Source of the DNA: Edaphochlamys debaryana
Taxonomy: Eukaryota; Chlorophyta; Chlorophyceae; Chlamydomonadales
DNA: 64,000 nucleotides
Assembly (NCBI GenBank): GCA_016858145.1
Contig: JAEHOE010000145.1
Coordinates: 248,001 to 312,000, forward strand
Direction of reading: 5' to 3'
Below are positions 1 to 12,000 of this stretch, one piece after another. A program made the position numbers and the translations under genes. The notes beneath the pieces are model-generated. The model saw only the letters and a program-made list of their open reading frames with translations, made no database searches and had not been told where the DNA came from. The stretch's first letter is position 1; each line of letters opens with the position of its first letter.

Positions 1-456
1 GTTTGTGCCTTCAGTCATGCTTAGCGGTGACGCCGTATCCAGGCGGCGTGCATAGGACGGGTCGGGCAGTGTTCTACGCGTTCTTGGCTGAAGGCATGTG
101 AAGTGAGGTTGTTCAAACACAAGTTATGCCACATTTGGCCCTGTGGCAACTCACAGCCGCCTGGACAGGTAATGCGGGTGGAAAGGCACATGAGCAAACA
201 CGGCTCAGGGGTTCTCGGGAGCACGAGGTGCTGTACTTGCAGGGCCCATGCAGCGTAGCCATGTGCATCGCCGATGTACCGTACTTTCCTGGCTCCTGGT
301 GTCGAGGCCCAGCGTTGAGTCAGCCTGTGGTAGGTAGCTGGCGTGCTGGCCACAGTACAGCATAGACTTCATCCCGCGTGCAGCTAGTGCAGCTAACTCG
401 ACGCCAACGGAGCCGTCACGGGAACCACAAGGAGGCACAAGGTCTTGGAGGGGCAG
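1..456. other. intergenic, no gene seen
   Basis: Open frames on both strands here overlap each other, lack splice-site or domain support, and look like chance frames of GC-rich DNA. Around 225-340 there is a weak, shortened relative of the direct repeat that follows (the sequence around 'gcagggcccatgcagcgtag' and the later 'gtgtcgaggcccagcg' recur in both downstream copies). Confidence 0.5.
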
Positions 457-1251
457 GGGTGCTGTGCTCGCAGGGGCCGTGCAGCGTAGTCTGGACGACG
501 ACGAAGGGGGATGCAGCTGAACGCAACTAGGCTGTGCGCAACGCGACAGAAAGAGGGAGAGGCAGAGCGACAGGCATGGGCAAGCAGCCGCACGGGTGAT
601 CCTAAGGGCCGCGCCACGCAACGCATTCGGACTTGTTACTTATCTTTCCTATGCCATCGTGTGGTGCCGAGGCCCCCAGCGTGTGCGTGCAGGCGTCCGC
701 GGATCCCAGAACGTGGCGCAAGCTCACCTGCGAAGCGGATGGAAAGCGCCACGTGAGCCGCTAGGACGCCGAAAGCCGCGTAGTGCAGTGCAGTGTGTGA
801 AGGTGCGAGCTGGGGGAAAGAAGCAGGGCGCGTGCTGGCGGCAGTGTAGGTGGGTCGACCGTACGGCAGGTCGGCGGAGCGGCGTCTACGAACGCGCAAG
901 GAAGATCCCAGAACCCGGCGTGCAACTAAATGCGACTCGGCACCAAGATGGCGTTATGGGAGCGCGCAAAGTTTTGGGGAGCCTAAGGGCTGGTGCCCAA
1001 GTGATAGGGATACGCGGGCGAAGACGGGGACAGTGCTGGCGAGGAGGCTTCTGCTGAGGCTGCCTTGCGCTCGTAGACATGAGGACACGGTCGCATCGCT
1101 CTGTTTGCTGTGGCCGTCGTGCTAGGGGTAACAACGGGCGCACGCAACGCATGCTGGAACCTGCGTGGAAGCTGAGCTGGGCTGCATGCGGAGAGGGCTG
1201 TGGGCTGCCAGTGCGTTGTGCGATAGGGACAGCTGAGGGGGACAAAGTGCA
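457..1251 (+). repeat. diverged direct repeat, copy 1 of 2
   Basis: This stretch of about 0.8 kb recurs at 1585-2344 in the same orientation, offset about 1,130 bp at its left end. Shared blocks include 'gctcgcaggggccgtgcagc', 'tggtgccgaggcccccagcg' and 'gaacgtggcgcaagctcacc'. By eye the copies differ by roughly a tenth of positions plus indels. No protein domain was recognised on either strand, so it may be a decayed mobile-element fragment or an old local duplication. Confidence 0.8.
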
Positions 1252-1584
1252 CGTGCAGGCTGCAGGCTGCGGTAGAGCGCTGAAGGCGGAGAGCTGAGGG
1301 GTAGGATGCTGGGGAGCGGACAAAGGGGCACAGGGACACGGGCAAGACAGCTGGGCGGGGGCTGCATGGCGCGGCCAGAGTCGCCAAAGGGTCCTACGGC
1401 TGGGCGGCGGCGCAGGAGCCATGCCACCATGTCTGGCTGCCGAGCTGTGGCTGCGGATGGCGCTCGGAGATGACGAGGCATGGGAGCGAGTCCTGGGGTA
1501 GGCGAGGGCACGGGATAGGCGGCCAGCATGCGTGTTACCAAGCGAGGGGCAGGGGCATGCCTGCACACCATGTTGCAAAGTTAG

Positions 1585-2344
1585 GGGGGTTCTGTGCTCG
1601 CAGGGGCCGTGCAGCGTAGTCCGGACGACGCAACGCAACAGAAAGAGGGAGAGGCCGAGCGACAGGCAGGAACAAGCAGCCGCACGGGGGATCTAAGGGC
1701 CGCACCACGCAACGCGTTCGGACACGCCACTTATCTTGCGTATGCCATCTTGTGGTGCCGAGGCCCCCAGCGTGTGCGTGCAGGCGTCCGCTGGTCCCAG
1801 AACGTGGCGCAAGCTCACCTGCGAGGCGGATGTGAAGCGCCACGTGAGCCGCTAGGACGCCGAAAGCCGCATAGTGCAGTGCAGTGTGTGAAGGTCCGAG
1901 CTGGGGGAAAGAAGCATGGCGCGTGCTGGCGGCAGTGTAGGCGGGTCGACCGTACGGCAGGCTGGCGGATCTGCCTCTACGAACGCTCGTGCTAGGCCCC
2001 AGAACTCGGCGTGCAACTAAAATGCTACTCGGCACCAAGATGGCGATATGGGAGCGCGCACAATTTGGGGAGCCTAAGGGCTGGTGCCCGAGTGAGAGGG
2101 ATACGTGGGCGAGGACGGGAACGGCGCAGGCGAGGAGGACGCTGCTCAGGCTCCCTTGCGCTCGTTGACATGACGACACGGTCGCACCGCTCGGTTCGCT
2201 GTGGCCGTCGTGCTAGGGGTGACAACGGGCGCACGCAAGACGCAACGCATGCTGGAACCTGCGAGGAAGCTGAGCTGGGCTGTGGAGAGGGCTGCGGGCT
2301 GCAAGTGCGACGTGCAGGAGGGACAGCTGAGGGGGCCAAAGTGC
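1585..2344 (+). repeat. diverged direct repeat, copy 2 of 2
   Basis: Second copy of the repeat at 457-1251. The two copies are separated by about 330 bp of unrelated DNA. Indels differ between the copies (a block present near 505-535 is missing here), and long minus-strand frames in one copy are not preserved in the other, which argues against a conserved coding function. Confidence 0.8.
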
Positions 2345-2721
2345 TCCCGCACCTGCTCTGACATACCAAACTGTGACGGTCCGAACCGCGTCGAAACTCC
2401 AACTGCGCTGGTGCTCTACGCGGCTCAAGGGGTCTTCGCGGTGAGGGGTAGGTGGGCTGGAGACGTTGCAATGGTCGAGGTAGCCGCCGTAAGGTGCGAG
2501 GGTGGGGTCGAGGTGAAGGAAGTCGTAGGGGTCATCGTCGGGTCCGTAAAGTGGGGGTGGCAACAGGCGGGGAGGTGACGGTGACACTGGGCGGGGGGGG
2601 TAGCATTCGTTGCAAAGTTTTTTGGGGGGGGGCGGTGGGGAGCGTGTAGCACTCCGCTGGCTATATGTCGGGGGGCTAAGTTCTCCCGGTGGCCCAGGGC
2701 TCTCTCCGGCATCCTGCGCGT

Positions 2722-3600
2722 GCATGGCCTTATGTTGGCGAGCCATTCAACCCTTTACAGCAGTGCCCGCGGGTCGGGACATGTCCGCATGGCAACCCTT
2801 CGGCGCACACGTCGCTACCGACACCCGCAAGCTTGCGCCCCGCGCATTGTATGTCTAGCACGGTCATAGAGCATGCAGGAGTCAGCCTGTCCGGAACGGC
2901 TTATCCTGGAGTACGGGAAGGCCCTGCACGACAGTGCCGTACACTGTACGGGTCGGTCGGTCGTCGGTCGGGGGGGAACCAGGGGCATGGTTCGTTCCTA
3001 CCCCCCCCCCTGGGCATTCTTCTCCCAGGGGGGGTAGGTCCTCCTCAGACAAACAACATGCCCTCGTCACCGCCGCCTTATGCTGGCAAGTCGCTGGTAC
3101 CCTTCCAGCGGTGTTAGGGGGTCGGGAGCTCGGGACTGGTAGGACATGTCGGCATGCCGGGCCCCGGGCACACACGCGGCCACCCAAAGACGTCTCCCAG
3201 GTGCTCCCGGATGCCCGCCTTCCACTCCTGCGCCTCAGAACGCACATCAGAGCCAGAGTACAGCCCCGATATCACCCCTCGGTGCCGAGCCGTTGGTCAA
3301 TTGACGGGTCGGGGCCCGTGGCATGGTCGATGGTGCCCGACCAATGTTGGCAACCGGGAGTAGTGTGCGCGCCCATGGATAGAGCACACGACCAGCAGTC
3401 CTGCGAAATGCGAAAGGCATAAAATGGAGTACGTAAAAGCCTTGTACGAGATTGTCGTACACTGTACGGGTCGGTCGGTCCTCGGTCCCGGGGGATCAGA
3501 GAACTTCGGGGCATGGTATCGGGCAACTTTGTTTGTACCCCCCCCCCCCCCCCCCCCCCTGCTTCTCCTTCCCCTGGGGCGACACCTTCACTACCGGTAC
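2722..3600 (+). repeat. two-unit diverged tandem duplication with poly-C tracts
   Basis: Blocks recur in the same order: 'gccttatgttggcgagcc' (about 2729) versus 'gccttatgctggcaagtcgc' (about 3075), an 'atagagca' block (about 2866 and 3379), a 'gtacactgtacgggtcggtc' block (about 2939 and 3458), then a C-run (3001-3010, and 22 C at 3538-3559). The copies are strongly diverged and of unequal length. No gene is evident from 2345 to 4186; around 3730 a few tens of bases resemble the 3' part of the 457-1251 repeat. Confidence 0.6.
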
Positions 3601-4189
3601 CCCACCCCCGAGGATCGGTGCGCACAGCCCGCCGCACGGCCGCGGCCCCTGGGTCAGCCTAATTGAAGACGAACGCCGGAACGCGTACCGTAGGGTGTTG
3701 TAGGACTCAGTCGGTGTAGGTGTAGGGCTGAGGCAGCCTTACGCTCGTAGACACCGGCCGCACCGCCGGCGTGCAGAGGCTGCTGCTTACACGTGCTCAC
3801 GGAGCTGTGGATTTACCTGCGAGGCTGTGGGCTGTGGGCTGGCAGACTGGGATCAGTGGACATGCGGTGAGGGGACTAAGCTGGGGGACGATAGTGCGCG
3901 TGCTCCACCGGGGCAGCTGACTGTGGGGATGTGGAATAGGGACAGGGTCGGCCGGGGGAGGCTAGGCGGCGAAGGTGGGTTCGCCAGGGGATGCACCGGG
4001 CTGAGCGCGGGCACGGCGGCTGCCGAGATTTCGGACTGAGCTGCGCCGGCCGGCCGGCCACATGTCTGGAAGGTCAACCTCGCCGCGTGTACTCAGTCTG
4101 GGTGTAATGCAAACCTTGCACATTCCTCCCCATTCCAAACCCTGCCTGGCATCGTGGCGGTGTAGGGGGAGGGAAGGCGCTCGGGAGCA

Positions 4190-4425
4190 CACAATCACGG
4201 ATCCGCATGCCCACACTGCACATGCTCTACTACCTCATCGTGGCTTGGGTTTCATTGTGAATGTCGTAGGTTGAGCACCCTCAAGATGTGCTAGCTAGCG
4301 ACGCATCAGACAGGACAGGCTCCTGTCCGAAAGGGCTCCTGCGCTGTCCATTGAAGCTCATGGAAGCGCAGAAAGCTATGGGCGGTGGCGGTGTGCCGGA
4401 TGGCCACGCCCGCCCGGTAGGGGTC
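4190..4425 (+). repeat. decayed duplicate of the 5' end of the 6084 gene
   Basis: This stretch aligns loosely with 5915-6145, the leader and first exon of the gene at 6084. Shared landmarks in order are a 'gcacat..tctactacctca'-like block, 'aatgtcgtaggttgagc' versus 'aatgtcttaggtcaagc', 'atgtgctagc..cga' (4286 and 6013), 'caggaca.gctcctgtcc', and 'gatggccacgc' (4400 and 6125). The start codon context is not preserved and nothing like exon 2 follows, so it looks like a non-functional partial duplication about 1.73 kb upstream. Confidence 0.55.
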
Positions 4426-4536
4426 GTAGAGGGGGTGGCGGGGCTAAGAGGGGGTCGCGGAGGACGGGGCGGACGAGGCGGTCGTGGTGGACGCGGGCGC
4501 CCTGGACGAGGCGGGCGTGGTGCCAGTAGCTGAGGA

Positions 4537-4760
4537 GCCTGCGTTTGGGGAAGCCTGCGCTTGGGGAAGCCTGCGCTTGGGGAAGCCTGCGCTTGGGGAA
4601 GCCTGCGCTTGGGGAAGCCTGCGCTTGGGGAAGCCTGCGCTTGGGGAAGCCTGCGCTTGGGGAAGCCTACGCTTGGGGAAGCCTGCGTTTGGGGAAGCCT
4701 GCGTTTGGGGAAGCCTGCGTTTGGGGAAGCCTGCGTTTGGGCAGGCTGCGCTTGGGGAAA
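4537..4760 (+). repeat. 16-bp minisatellite, about 14 units
   Basis: The unit 'gcctgcgcttggggaa' repeats head to tail with a strict 16-bp period from 4537; the last units are degenerate. The first unit has gcgttt, the next seven (4553-4664) have gcgctt, one at 4665 has a t-to-a change, and those from 4681 have gcgttt again. Because 16 is not divisible by three, all three frames stay open and give 16-residue repeat peptides on both strands. I regard those frames as artefacts. Confidence 0.95.
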
Positions 4761-6083
4761 GCATCCCGCCGATGAGATGTGACGATGCCCCTTGCCAGCC
4801 TGGGGAAGGGCCTGGGGAACGCAGCCTGGGGAACGCAGCCTGGCAAGAGTGCAAAGATGCAAGTGACGCGCAGGCCCCTTACGCCACCATGCTTCATTGG
4901 TATTGTTCAGCTCATTCAGTGCGGCTGTTCTAGCGCCGTTGGCTTGCCCCTAATCCCCCCGGCAGGGGGAAAACGGGGCTACGCCCCTGCCGTCGCGTCT
5001 TTGCAGACACTGCTCGTCCATCAGACTTTGGGTCTTTAAGGCGCCGTCTGACATACAGCAACTTAGGCGGACGAGCTGACGGCGGAAGAGTTGTGTTCAG
5101 CAGAGTGCAGTCCTCTCAATGCAAACTGTATGAAGCACTCCTATCAGATGACAGTGAACACGCGGTAGTGGGCTCGCAGCGGCTGGCACCGACATCGGTC
5201 GCTGCCCCACGCCCAAAGCGCGCCGCAGCTATCCAATGTAAGTGTATCACACCACAGCCAGCGGTGCTATGAGAAAGGGAGTTCCGTCAACGTAAGCGCA
5301 CTTGAGAGTGAGGGACACTTCCGTCAAATGTTGCCCGCTGTGGCGCGAACCGACTGCGATGTCGCGATCGAAACCTAGGCAACTTAGCCCTGTGGGAGGA
5401 GCGGTAGTCGCAACACTTTGTCGCGGGGCGCTGTGGAAATGTGTTTTACCCCCACGACCCCCACGACCCCACGACCATCCTCGTCCCCCTGCTGACCCGG
5501 CCCACCCAAAGCTTCGCGCGACCCACACGTCCCGCGTCCCACTCGGAGATCCCCGGCGCAATAGAAACACATACACCTTGGACCCCCCGGCGGCCCGGAC
5601 ACACCCTTCGAAAGAAAAAAGGGGCAAGCCTTGACTGCAGCGCAGCTCAGTGGTTTCCGGTGCGGACGCATCCTCCAGGCCGAACGAGAGCCCTGCAGCC
5701 CGTTGCGTGTATAGTGCCTTGAGCTGCATCCACGAAGCTGGCGGGAAGGCTCGCGGCTCCGTGTTCTGCCTGCTATCGCTCACCTAGCTAGCTCGAGGCG
5801 TAGCAGTATAGCTCACACATGGTCCAGCACAGGTCCTCAGTAGGATCCACCAAGATCCCGAAGATGTACGGAGTCCAATGGGAGACCAAACGGGAGGGGT
5901 TTGGGTTTCCATTGCCCATATCTACACACACCCACGGCACATAGTGCACTACCTCACCCGTTCCTCTGCTTTGCCTCCACCAAAATGTCTTAGGTCAAGC
6001 TTTCCGCACGCGATGTGCTAGCGACACAGTCAGGCAGGACACGCTCCTGTCCAAGCGTGCGACCACGCTGCTCGTTATCTGAC
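4761..6083. other. intergenic and 5' leader, no gene seen
   Basis: About 1.3 kb upstream of the gene at 6084. Small features include a partial duplication of 'cctggggaacgcag' near 4811-4838 and a CACGACCCC-rich tract near 5450-5480. A 178-residue minus-strand frame (5783 down to 5247) crosses that simple-sequence tract and shows no recognisable domain. The last part, from about 5915, is related to 4190-4425. An ATG at 6013 is followed at once by a TAG, a two-codon upstream frame. Confidence 0.5.
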
Positions 6084-9000
6084 ATGGCTGCTGTTCAGCC
6101 AATTCGCTTGGAGAAAGGTGCACAAGATGGCCACGCGACTGGGCTCGCCGGACTGCAGGCTGTCCTGGAACGCCTTTCCAACCCCGCCAATCGCTGTCAG
6201 GGGCTGGAGTTGACATGCTTGCTTCAGGTGAGGCACCAGGGGCATCGCACTCCTTCCACTTTCGCGCCAAAATTGTTGCCTGTCCGCAGGCGCTGTGCAG
6301 CTCGTTGGTTCGGTACTCGGCCGATGTGGACACTTCAGTCCTAACACAAGCTTCAAAGGCGCGGGCTACTGTGGCTCGGGGCGGGGCCGCGGAGGCGGCA
6401 AGCGACCTCTCCATCGCGTGCCCTCTGGCAGCTGGTACCGCGGCTTCATGGGAAGCGTTGACTTCAGCCGCGGCTAGCTATGCGGCAACGCCGGGCAGTA
6501 CCTCCGGCCCTGACTTTCTCGCCGGCCGTGCCGTGGTGGCAGGCCCAACCCTTCGCATAGCTACCGCTACCACCACCACGGACGTGCCACCCGCCGCCGC
6601 ACTCGCCGCTTCCGCCTGCGATGACCTGGCTCGCATGGTCACGGACGGTATTTCCCTTCTGGTGGATCACCTCGAGCACTTCCACTACAAGGCCAAGGTA
6701 GGCGTGCGCACGAGTTCGCGTGAACGTGAGCGTGAGTTCTATCTGCCAAACTAGCACCGACTTGCGCAGGCTGTCGCGCTGGAAGGACTTCTGGCCCTCT
6801 CGGGCGTCGGACTGGGCCCCGACCGTCGGCTGGACCCCGGCGGTGCCGCTCTCATGGCTGCTGGCGCGGGCGGCACTGCTGCCGCTGGCAGCCTCTCAGC
6901 AAGCTCCGCGGCGCTACTGGCCGCGGCCGCTGGCGGCGTGTGCCAAGGAGCCAGTGGCGACGAGGGCATCGGGGCTGGAGGCGGCGGATCAGACCCCAAG
7001 CAAGTTGCCGACGCAGTCACGGCGCTCGGGGGCCTGGGGCTGGGCGACTGGCTGGCACTGCGCATCGTGGGCGCGGGGGCCCTGCCGCGGCTGCTGGAGC
7101 TCCTCACGCACCGCACGGGCGTCAACTTCGTGCAGCACCGCCACGTCGCGTCACAGGTATTGCGGCACTCTTGGTACCTTGCAGACTACTCATTGCAGCG
7201 ACAGGGGCAGCGGGGCCTCGCTACTTAATGTGTTCGGCCCTGGGTCCAAAGCGGCCGATGCGTGTGCCGCACTTGGTCCCTTGCAGGTGGTGCACAACCT
7301 GGCCCGCCGGCGCTGCGCCGCGGTGCGTGCGGCTCTGGCCCGCTGGCGGCCCCTGCCCGGCCTCATCAGCAGTCTGGACGTGGTGTTGGAGGACAACCCG
7401 GACATCGCGGCGCGCCTGCTGCTGGCGCTGGGAGACCTGCTGCCCACCACCTCCCACCAGGTGAGATGCAAGGGTCTGCACCGGCTGGTTCTATGTATAC
7501 CGGTACGCATCGTTGACGGTCCCCTCTTCCTTCCAGCTTCCCTCTAATATCTCACATCGCCCATGATGTTTGCAGATTGCCGGTGTCCTGCACAAGCTCA
7601 TCGCCAAGCACGCTGCTGCTCAGCAGCCAGCGCCACAGCCTCCAACTCAGATGGGCGCTGCAAAGAGCGGTGACGGCCCCTTCGAGGCAGCCTCTGGGGC
7701 ACTGCAGCCGGTCAAACAGTGCCATGGCAAGGGCCCCAGTGAAGCTCCGCTGGTTGCAGAGGCTGTGAAGGTGACTGTGGGCGAGGGTCCGCCGGCAGCC
7801 ATGGTTCCGGAGCCTGCCCACCTCGGCCTGGCACCGGACGTGGACGTGCCCCTGGAGCAGCTGCTGCTGCGTGTGTGTGGCTACTACATGCGCCTCTGCT
7901 TCAACGCTGTGTTTGCGCCTGCGGCACTGCCACAACTGCCCGCCTTCCGGCCGCCAGCCAGCGAGGCTGACAAGAGAGAGTACGAAAAGGCTTATGCGCG
8001 CTTCAAGGTGGGACCCCGAACACGGTCTTCTTGTCCATTGTAGTTGCCTGTCCTGTTCATCCGACATGTGTCCGGCGTCCTGTTACCAACTTGCAATTGC
8101 CCAACACTGCAGCTCGAGGACTACCGGCGGCGGCGGAAGGAGTCGGGGCAGCTGGACTGCTGCGTGGCGGCTCTGCTGGCGGCGGCGCCCATGCCCTCCG
8201 CGCTGTTCGAGTCCATGTCGTACAGCTACCAGCGGGCGCTTGCCGTACTGGCTGGCCCGCCGCCGGGATCCGCCCTGACGGCCACGACAAGCGGCGGGCT
8301 GTGGCGGGCCCAGGACCTCCTGCCGTACGCCCTAGCCGTGCTGCAGAGCCTTGGCGGCGGCTCCGACACCGGTGACGGCTGCGGAGGCTCAGGCGTCTTG
8401 CCAGTCGCAGATGCAGGCGGTGGTGCAGGCTTGCTGGCAGACTTCCTGGCTGGAACCTCCTTGGGAACAGCAGCAGGAGGCAGCAACAGCAGCGATGGCG
8501 CAGCCGCCATGGGTGGGCTATGCAGCAGCATGACTTCCGCTGCCGTCGCTGCCTTTGACTGGACGTGGGGGCTGGAGCATCCCCGTCAGGCAGTCCTAGG
8601 TGGGCTCGGCCCTGCTGGCGCTGCGGCTGTGCTGGACGGCTGCCAGGGGCCTTCACTCCCAGGCGCTCCATACGGCAACAGGCCGGTCTCGGATGCCGTG
8701 CTCGAGCGGTACGGGGCTGTAATCCAATCGGTGCTGGAGCGCGCCGTCCAGGCGGCAGACGGGCTTCCAGCCGCTGCCGCTGCGACTGCCACAGCCCTCG
8801 CAAGCGCAGCGAGCGGAAGTAATGGCAGCGCCGTCACCCTGCTCCGCCAGGCCGCGGCTGAGGCACCGCCACTGGCGGTGCTACGCGCCGTCGGAAGCAC
8901 ACTGGAATCCGTAACCAGGGCCCAAGTTGCCGAGCGGATCGCCTCTAGAAAGGACTACCTCGTCCGGCTGGCGGCGTCACTGTCGTCGCACACTGGCAGC

Positions 9001-12000
9001 ACGGCAGCCTCCGCAGCTCAGGCACGTGCCGCGCTCGGGCTGGCAAACATCTGGTCCTGCCTGCACGCAGTGTCCGCCACAGCACGCCGGCGATGGCAGG
9101 TGCAGCGGCAGCAGCAAGTAGCCGAGACCGTGGTTCAGCCGGTTGCGGTGATGGGTGGGGCTTCGGAGGCCGCCGAACTGGCGCCCGAGAGCGCGGCACC
9201 CCCGCCGGTGCCGGTCGTGCGCCGCGGAAGGCAGGCCGCCACCACCTATCAAGCGCCTGTCAGGCGCTCGTCCCGCATCAAGCGCCGGCGCGATGGTGGG
9301 AGTATGCAAGAAGAGGAGGCGACGCTGAGGCCCGCTGTCCCTGGCGCTGAGGGCCCATCTTCACCGGAACCCAGCTGCGAGGGCGAACCGGTCTCCCGCG
9401 TGATGCAACGTCAGCCTGAGCAAGCAGACGAGCAACTCCAGGACCCCGAGGGTGTGAGAGGCCAGGCCGAGCTCCTCAGCGCCATTGTGACCCTGCTCGC
9501 CTCTCGCTTTGCGGAGGCCCGCGTCGTCGCCGAAGGCACAAGCGGACAAGAGCGAGAGGGCGAGGCTTCGACCGCGGCGTCCGCCGCGGCCCCTGCAGCC
9601 GTGGCCCCGGTGCCCTGGCAGGCCGACCGCGGCCGCCAGGCGGGCGAGGTGCAGGCCCTGCTCCTGCAGGCCACCGCCCTGCTGCTCCCCGGGCTTGACG
9701 CAGCGGCCGCCCGGCGCCTGGTCGACTCGGGCGCCGCGCTGTGCGCCGCAAGGGTGGTGCGGGCTGCCCTGACCGTCCCCGCTGGGGCGGCTGCCGCCCT
9801 CACCGCCCCAGCTCCAGCTCCAGCAGCTCCCGCCAACGCGGGGCCCCTGGGCTTCGGTGCAGCGGCGGGTCACCCGCCCACGCCGCCTCAGCTGCCCACC
9901 GACCTTGAGTCCGTGGCTGCTGCGTTCGGGGAGCCGCAGAACGGCCTGAGCGGCGCGCAGGCGCTGGGGCTGCTGGTGGAGCTCCTGCGGGTGGCCAGCG
10001 CGGGGGGCGGCGGCGGCTTTGCGGCAGCTGGCCTGCACAATCCGGAGGTCGTGGCAGCCCTCGGAGGTGCCCTGCTCCTGGCAAAGCGGGGCCCGGCCCT
10101 GGCGCGAGCCACCACCTCCGCACCGGGCGGTGCGCCGTCAGGGTCTTCCGCACACGCGTCGGTTAGCTGCGAGAACGGCGACCTGGTATCGGAGCCCTCA
10201 GCCAGCTGCTGGGGTAAGGCCGTGCGCTCCACACCTTACCTGTTAGAACCAATACCGGTTTCGTTGCCCTTACGGTTTCCTGAGGCACTGCGCTTGCCCT
10301 GCCTTGCCTGACTTGCCGTCTCCTCCTCGCAGACCTGCTGCGCCGCCTGACCTCCGGTTCCCGGCACAGCGCCGGCCACGACCTGCTCCTGCAGCTGCTG
10401 CCACCGCTGCTGGCGCTGACGCACGGACCGTCACCTCGCTGCGCCGCGGCCCGCGCCCGGCTGCTGCCCGTCCTTACCTCCGTGGCGGGACGTTGGAGCC
10501 ACAGCCGACTGCAGGTGTGTGCTGCTCAACCGTTCGTCTGCAAATTAGCAGCTACCTTCTAACGTACTCCTGTCCACCGCGTGTTCCGTACAGAGGCGGC
10601 GCCTGGTGGCTCAAGCCCTGACTCTATGGGGGCCCACCGTGCAGCAGCAGCTGACCTCACTACCTCGTGAGGACCCGCAGCCATCGCCTGCGGGACCTGA
10701 CTCGACGGCCCCCACAGCGGCTGGGTCTGTGGGGCGCAAGGCAACTGGCAAGGCTGGAGGCGGCGCAGCTGGCAAAGCGCAGTCGCAGAGCACGCTGCCG
10801 TACCCACTGATCGGCAATCGTGGCAGCGCGCGTGCACCGGCGGTTGGCACCCCAACCACCGCCGCGCTGGCGCCTCGCGCTGCGGGGACCGGGTCAGCCC
10901 ATCGGACCCCGCAGCGCAGTAGCACTCCGGCCGCGGAGTTGCCTCCGCGGACTGCTGCCTCATCCAAAGCCATGCTCGCCCCCACGGCCGCGTCGGGTGC
11001 GACCCAGGCCCGCGGTATCCCACAGCGCACCCGCCCCGCGACCCGCTGCTTGGCGCCGGAGCTGGCATCCCCGCCATCTCAGGCGTCTGCTGCTCCCCCG
11101 TCGCACTGCCCTGGGCCCAAGCCGGGCGTCGGGGCACCGCTGGTGGATGCGAGCAGTGGGCAGCCGCTCGTCGCGCCTGCGGCCGTTGAGCTCGTGCGCA
11201 CCACAATGGAGCGACTGGGCGACGCGGAGTTGGTCCGGATACTCCACACCACCGGTGAGGGTCGTGTGCATCCGGTGGTCAGGTGCAAGGGCCTTGGGCA
11301 CAGACCCCTTCATCACTTTTTGCGGCCCAACTGCCCTTGTGCTGCTTGTGCAGGCTGGCTGCGGGCCTTATGCCACGGAGCACGCTGCGCCGACCCCGGC
11401 ATCCGGGGCAGCTGCGTGGCTACGCTGCAGGCCTCCGCCCGCCGCCTGGTCGACGCAGCTGTCGGCGCCGCCTCAACGACGACAGCACCGTCTGCACCAG
11501 CGGATAACCCTCCCAGTGCATCGGAGCTGCCGCTGTCCCTCCACCTGGTGGTGTCGGACATCGCCGCGGAGGCAACGGTCAGCGACATGCTCCTCTCCAT
11601 TGAGCCCGCCGTGGCCACGCTGCTTAGGCCGGTGCAATCTGCGGCAGCCGCGGCCCTGGGCCAGTTGCCTGAAGACCGCGCCGTGACCTTCCATGGCCTT
11701 GCTTGTCCCTCTGGGCCCCGTGCGGGTGAGACGGAGCTGGAGCCGGTGCCTCCTCTCCGCCGGTCCAGCCGCCGCCGGGCTGCTGCTGCGGCTGCAGCAG
11801 CCTTGGCTTCGGCTGCACCGGTGCCGCCGCCTTCGAAAGGGCGGAGGGCCGGAGCCGCTTTTACTGCGAAGCGGGCGTCAGGCGCAAACGGCACTGCCTC
11901 AGCGGCAGACACAGCGACAGTGGCGGCGGCGGCGTTGTCAGCCGGCCCATCAGCACTGCCGTCATCTATCAAGCGCCGACGGCTTGCCAACGAGGAAGAC

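Noticed and set aside
1422..1503. Short frame with an F-box-looking peptide (LAAELWLRMALGDDEAWERV)
   Set aside because: Only 26 codons before a TAG, no intron donor at a useful place and nothing matching downstream; too short to support a gene.
886..1638. 250-codon minus-strand frame (and a 214-codon one at 1535-2179)
   Set aside because: They run across the diverged direct repeats, are not preserved between the copies, and show only Ser/Pro/Ala/Arg-rich peptide typical of antisense frames in GC-rich DNA.
4281..4933. Open frames of 136-193 codons on both strands over the 16-bp minisatellite
   Set aside because: They are open because the repeat unit has no stop in any frame; the peptides are only the repeat.
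5247..5783. 178-codon minus-strand frame
   Set aside because: Has an ATG but crosses a simple CACGACCCC tract and shows no domain, splice pattern or poly(A) signal that I could support.
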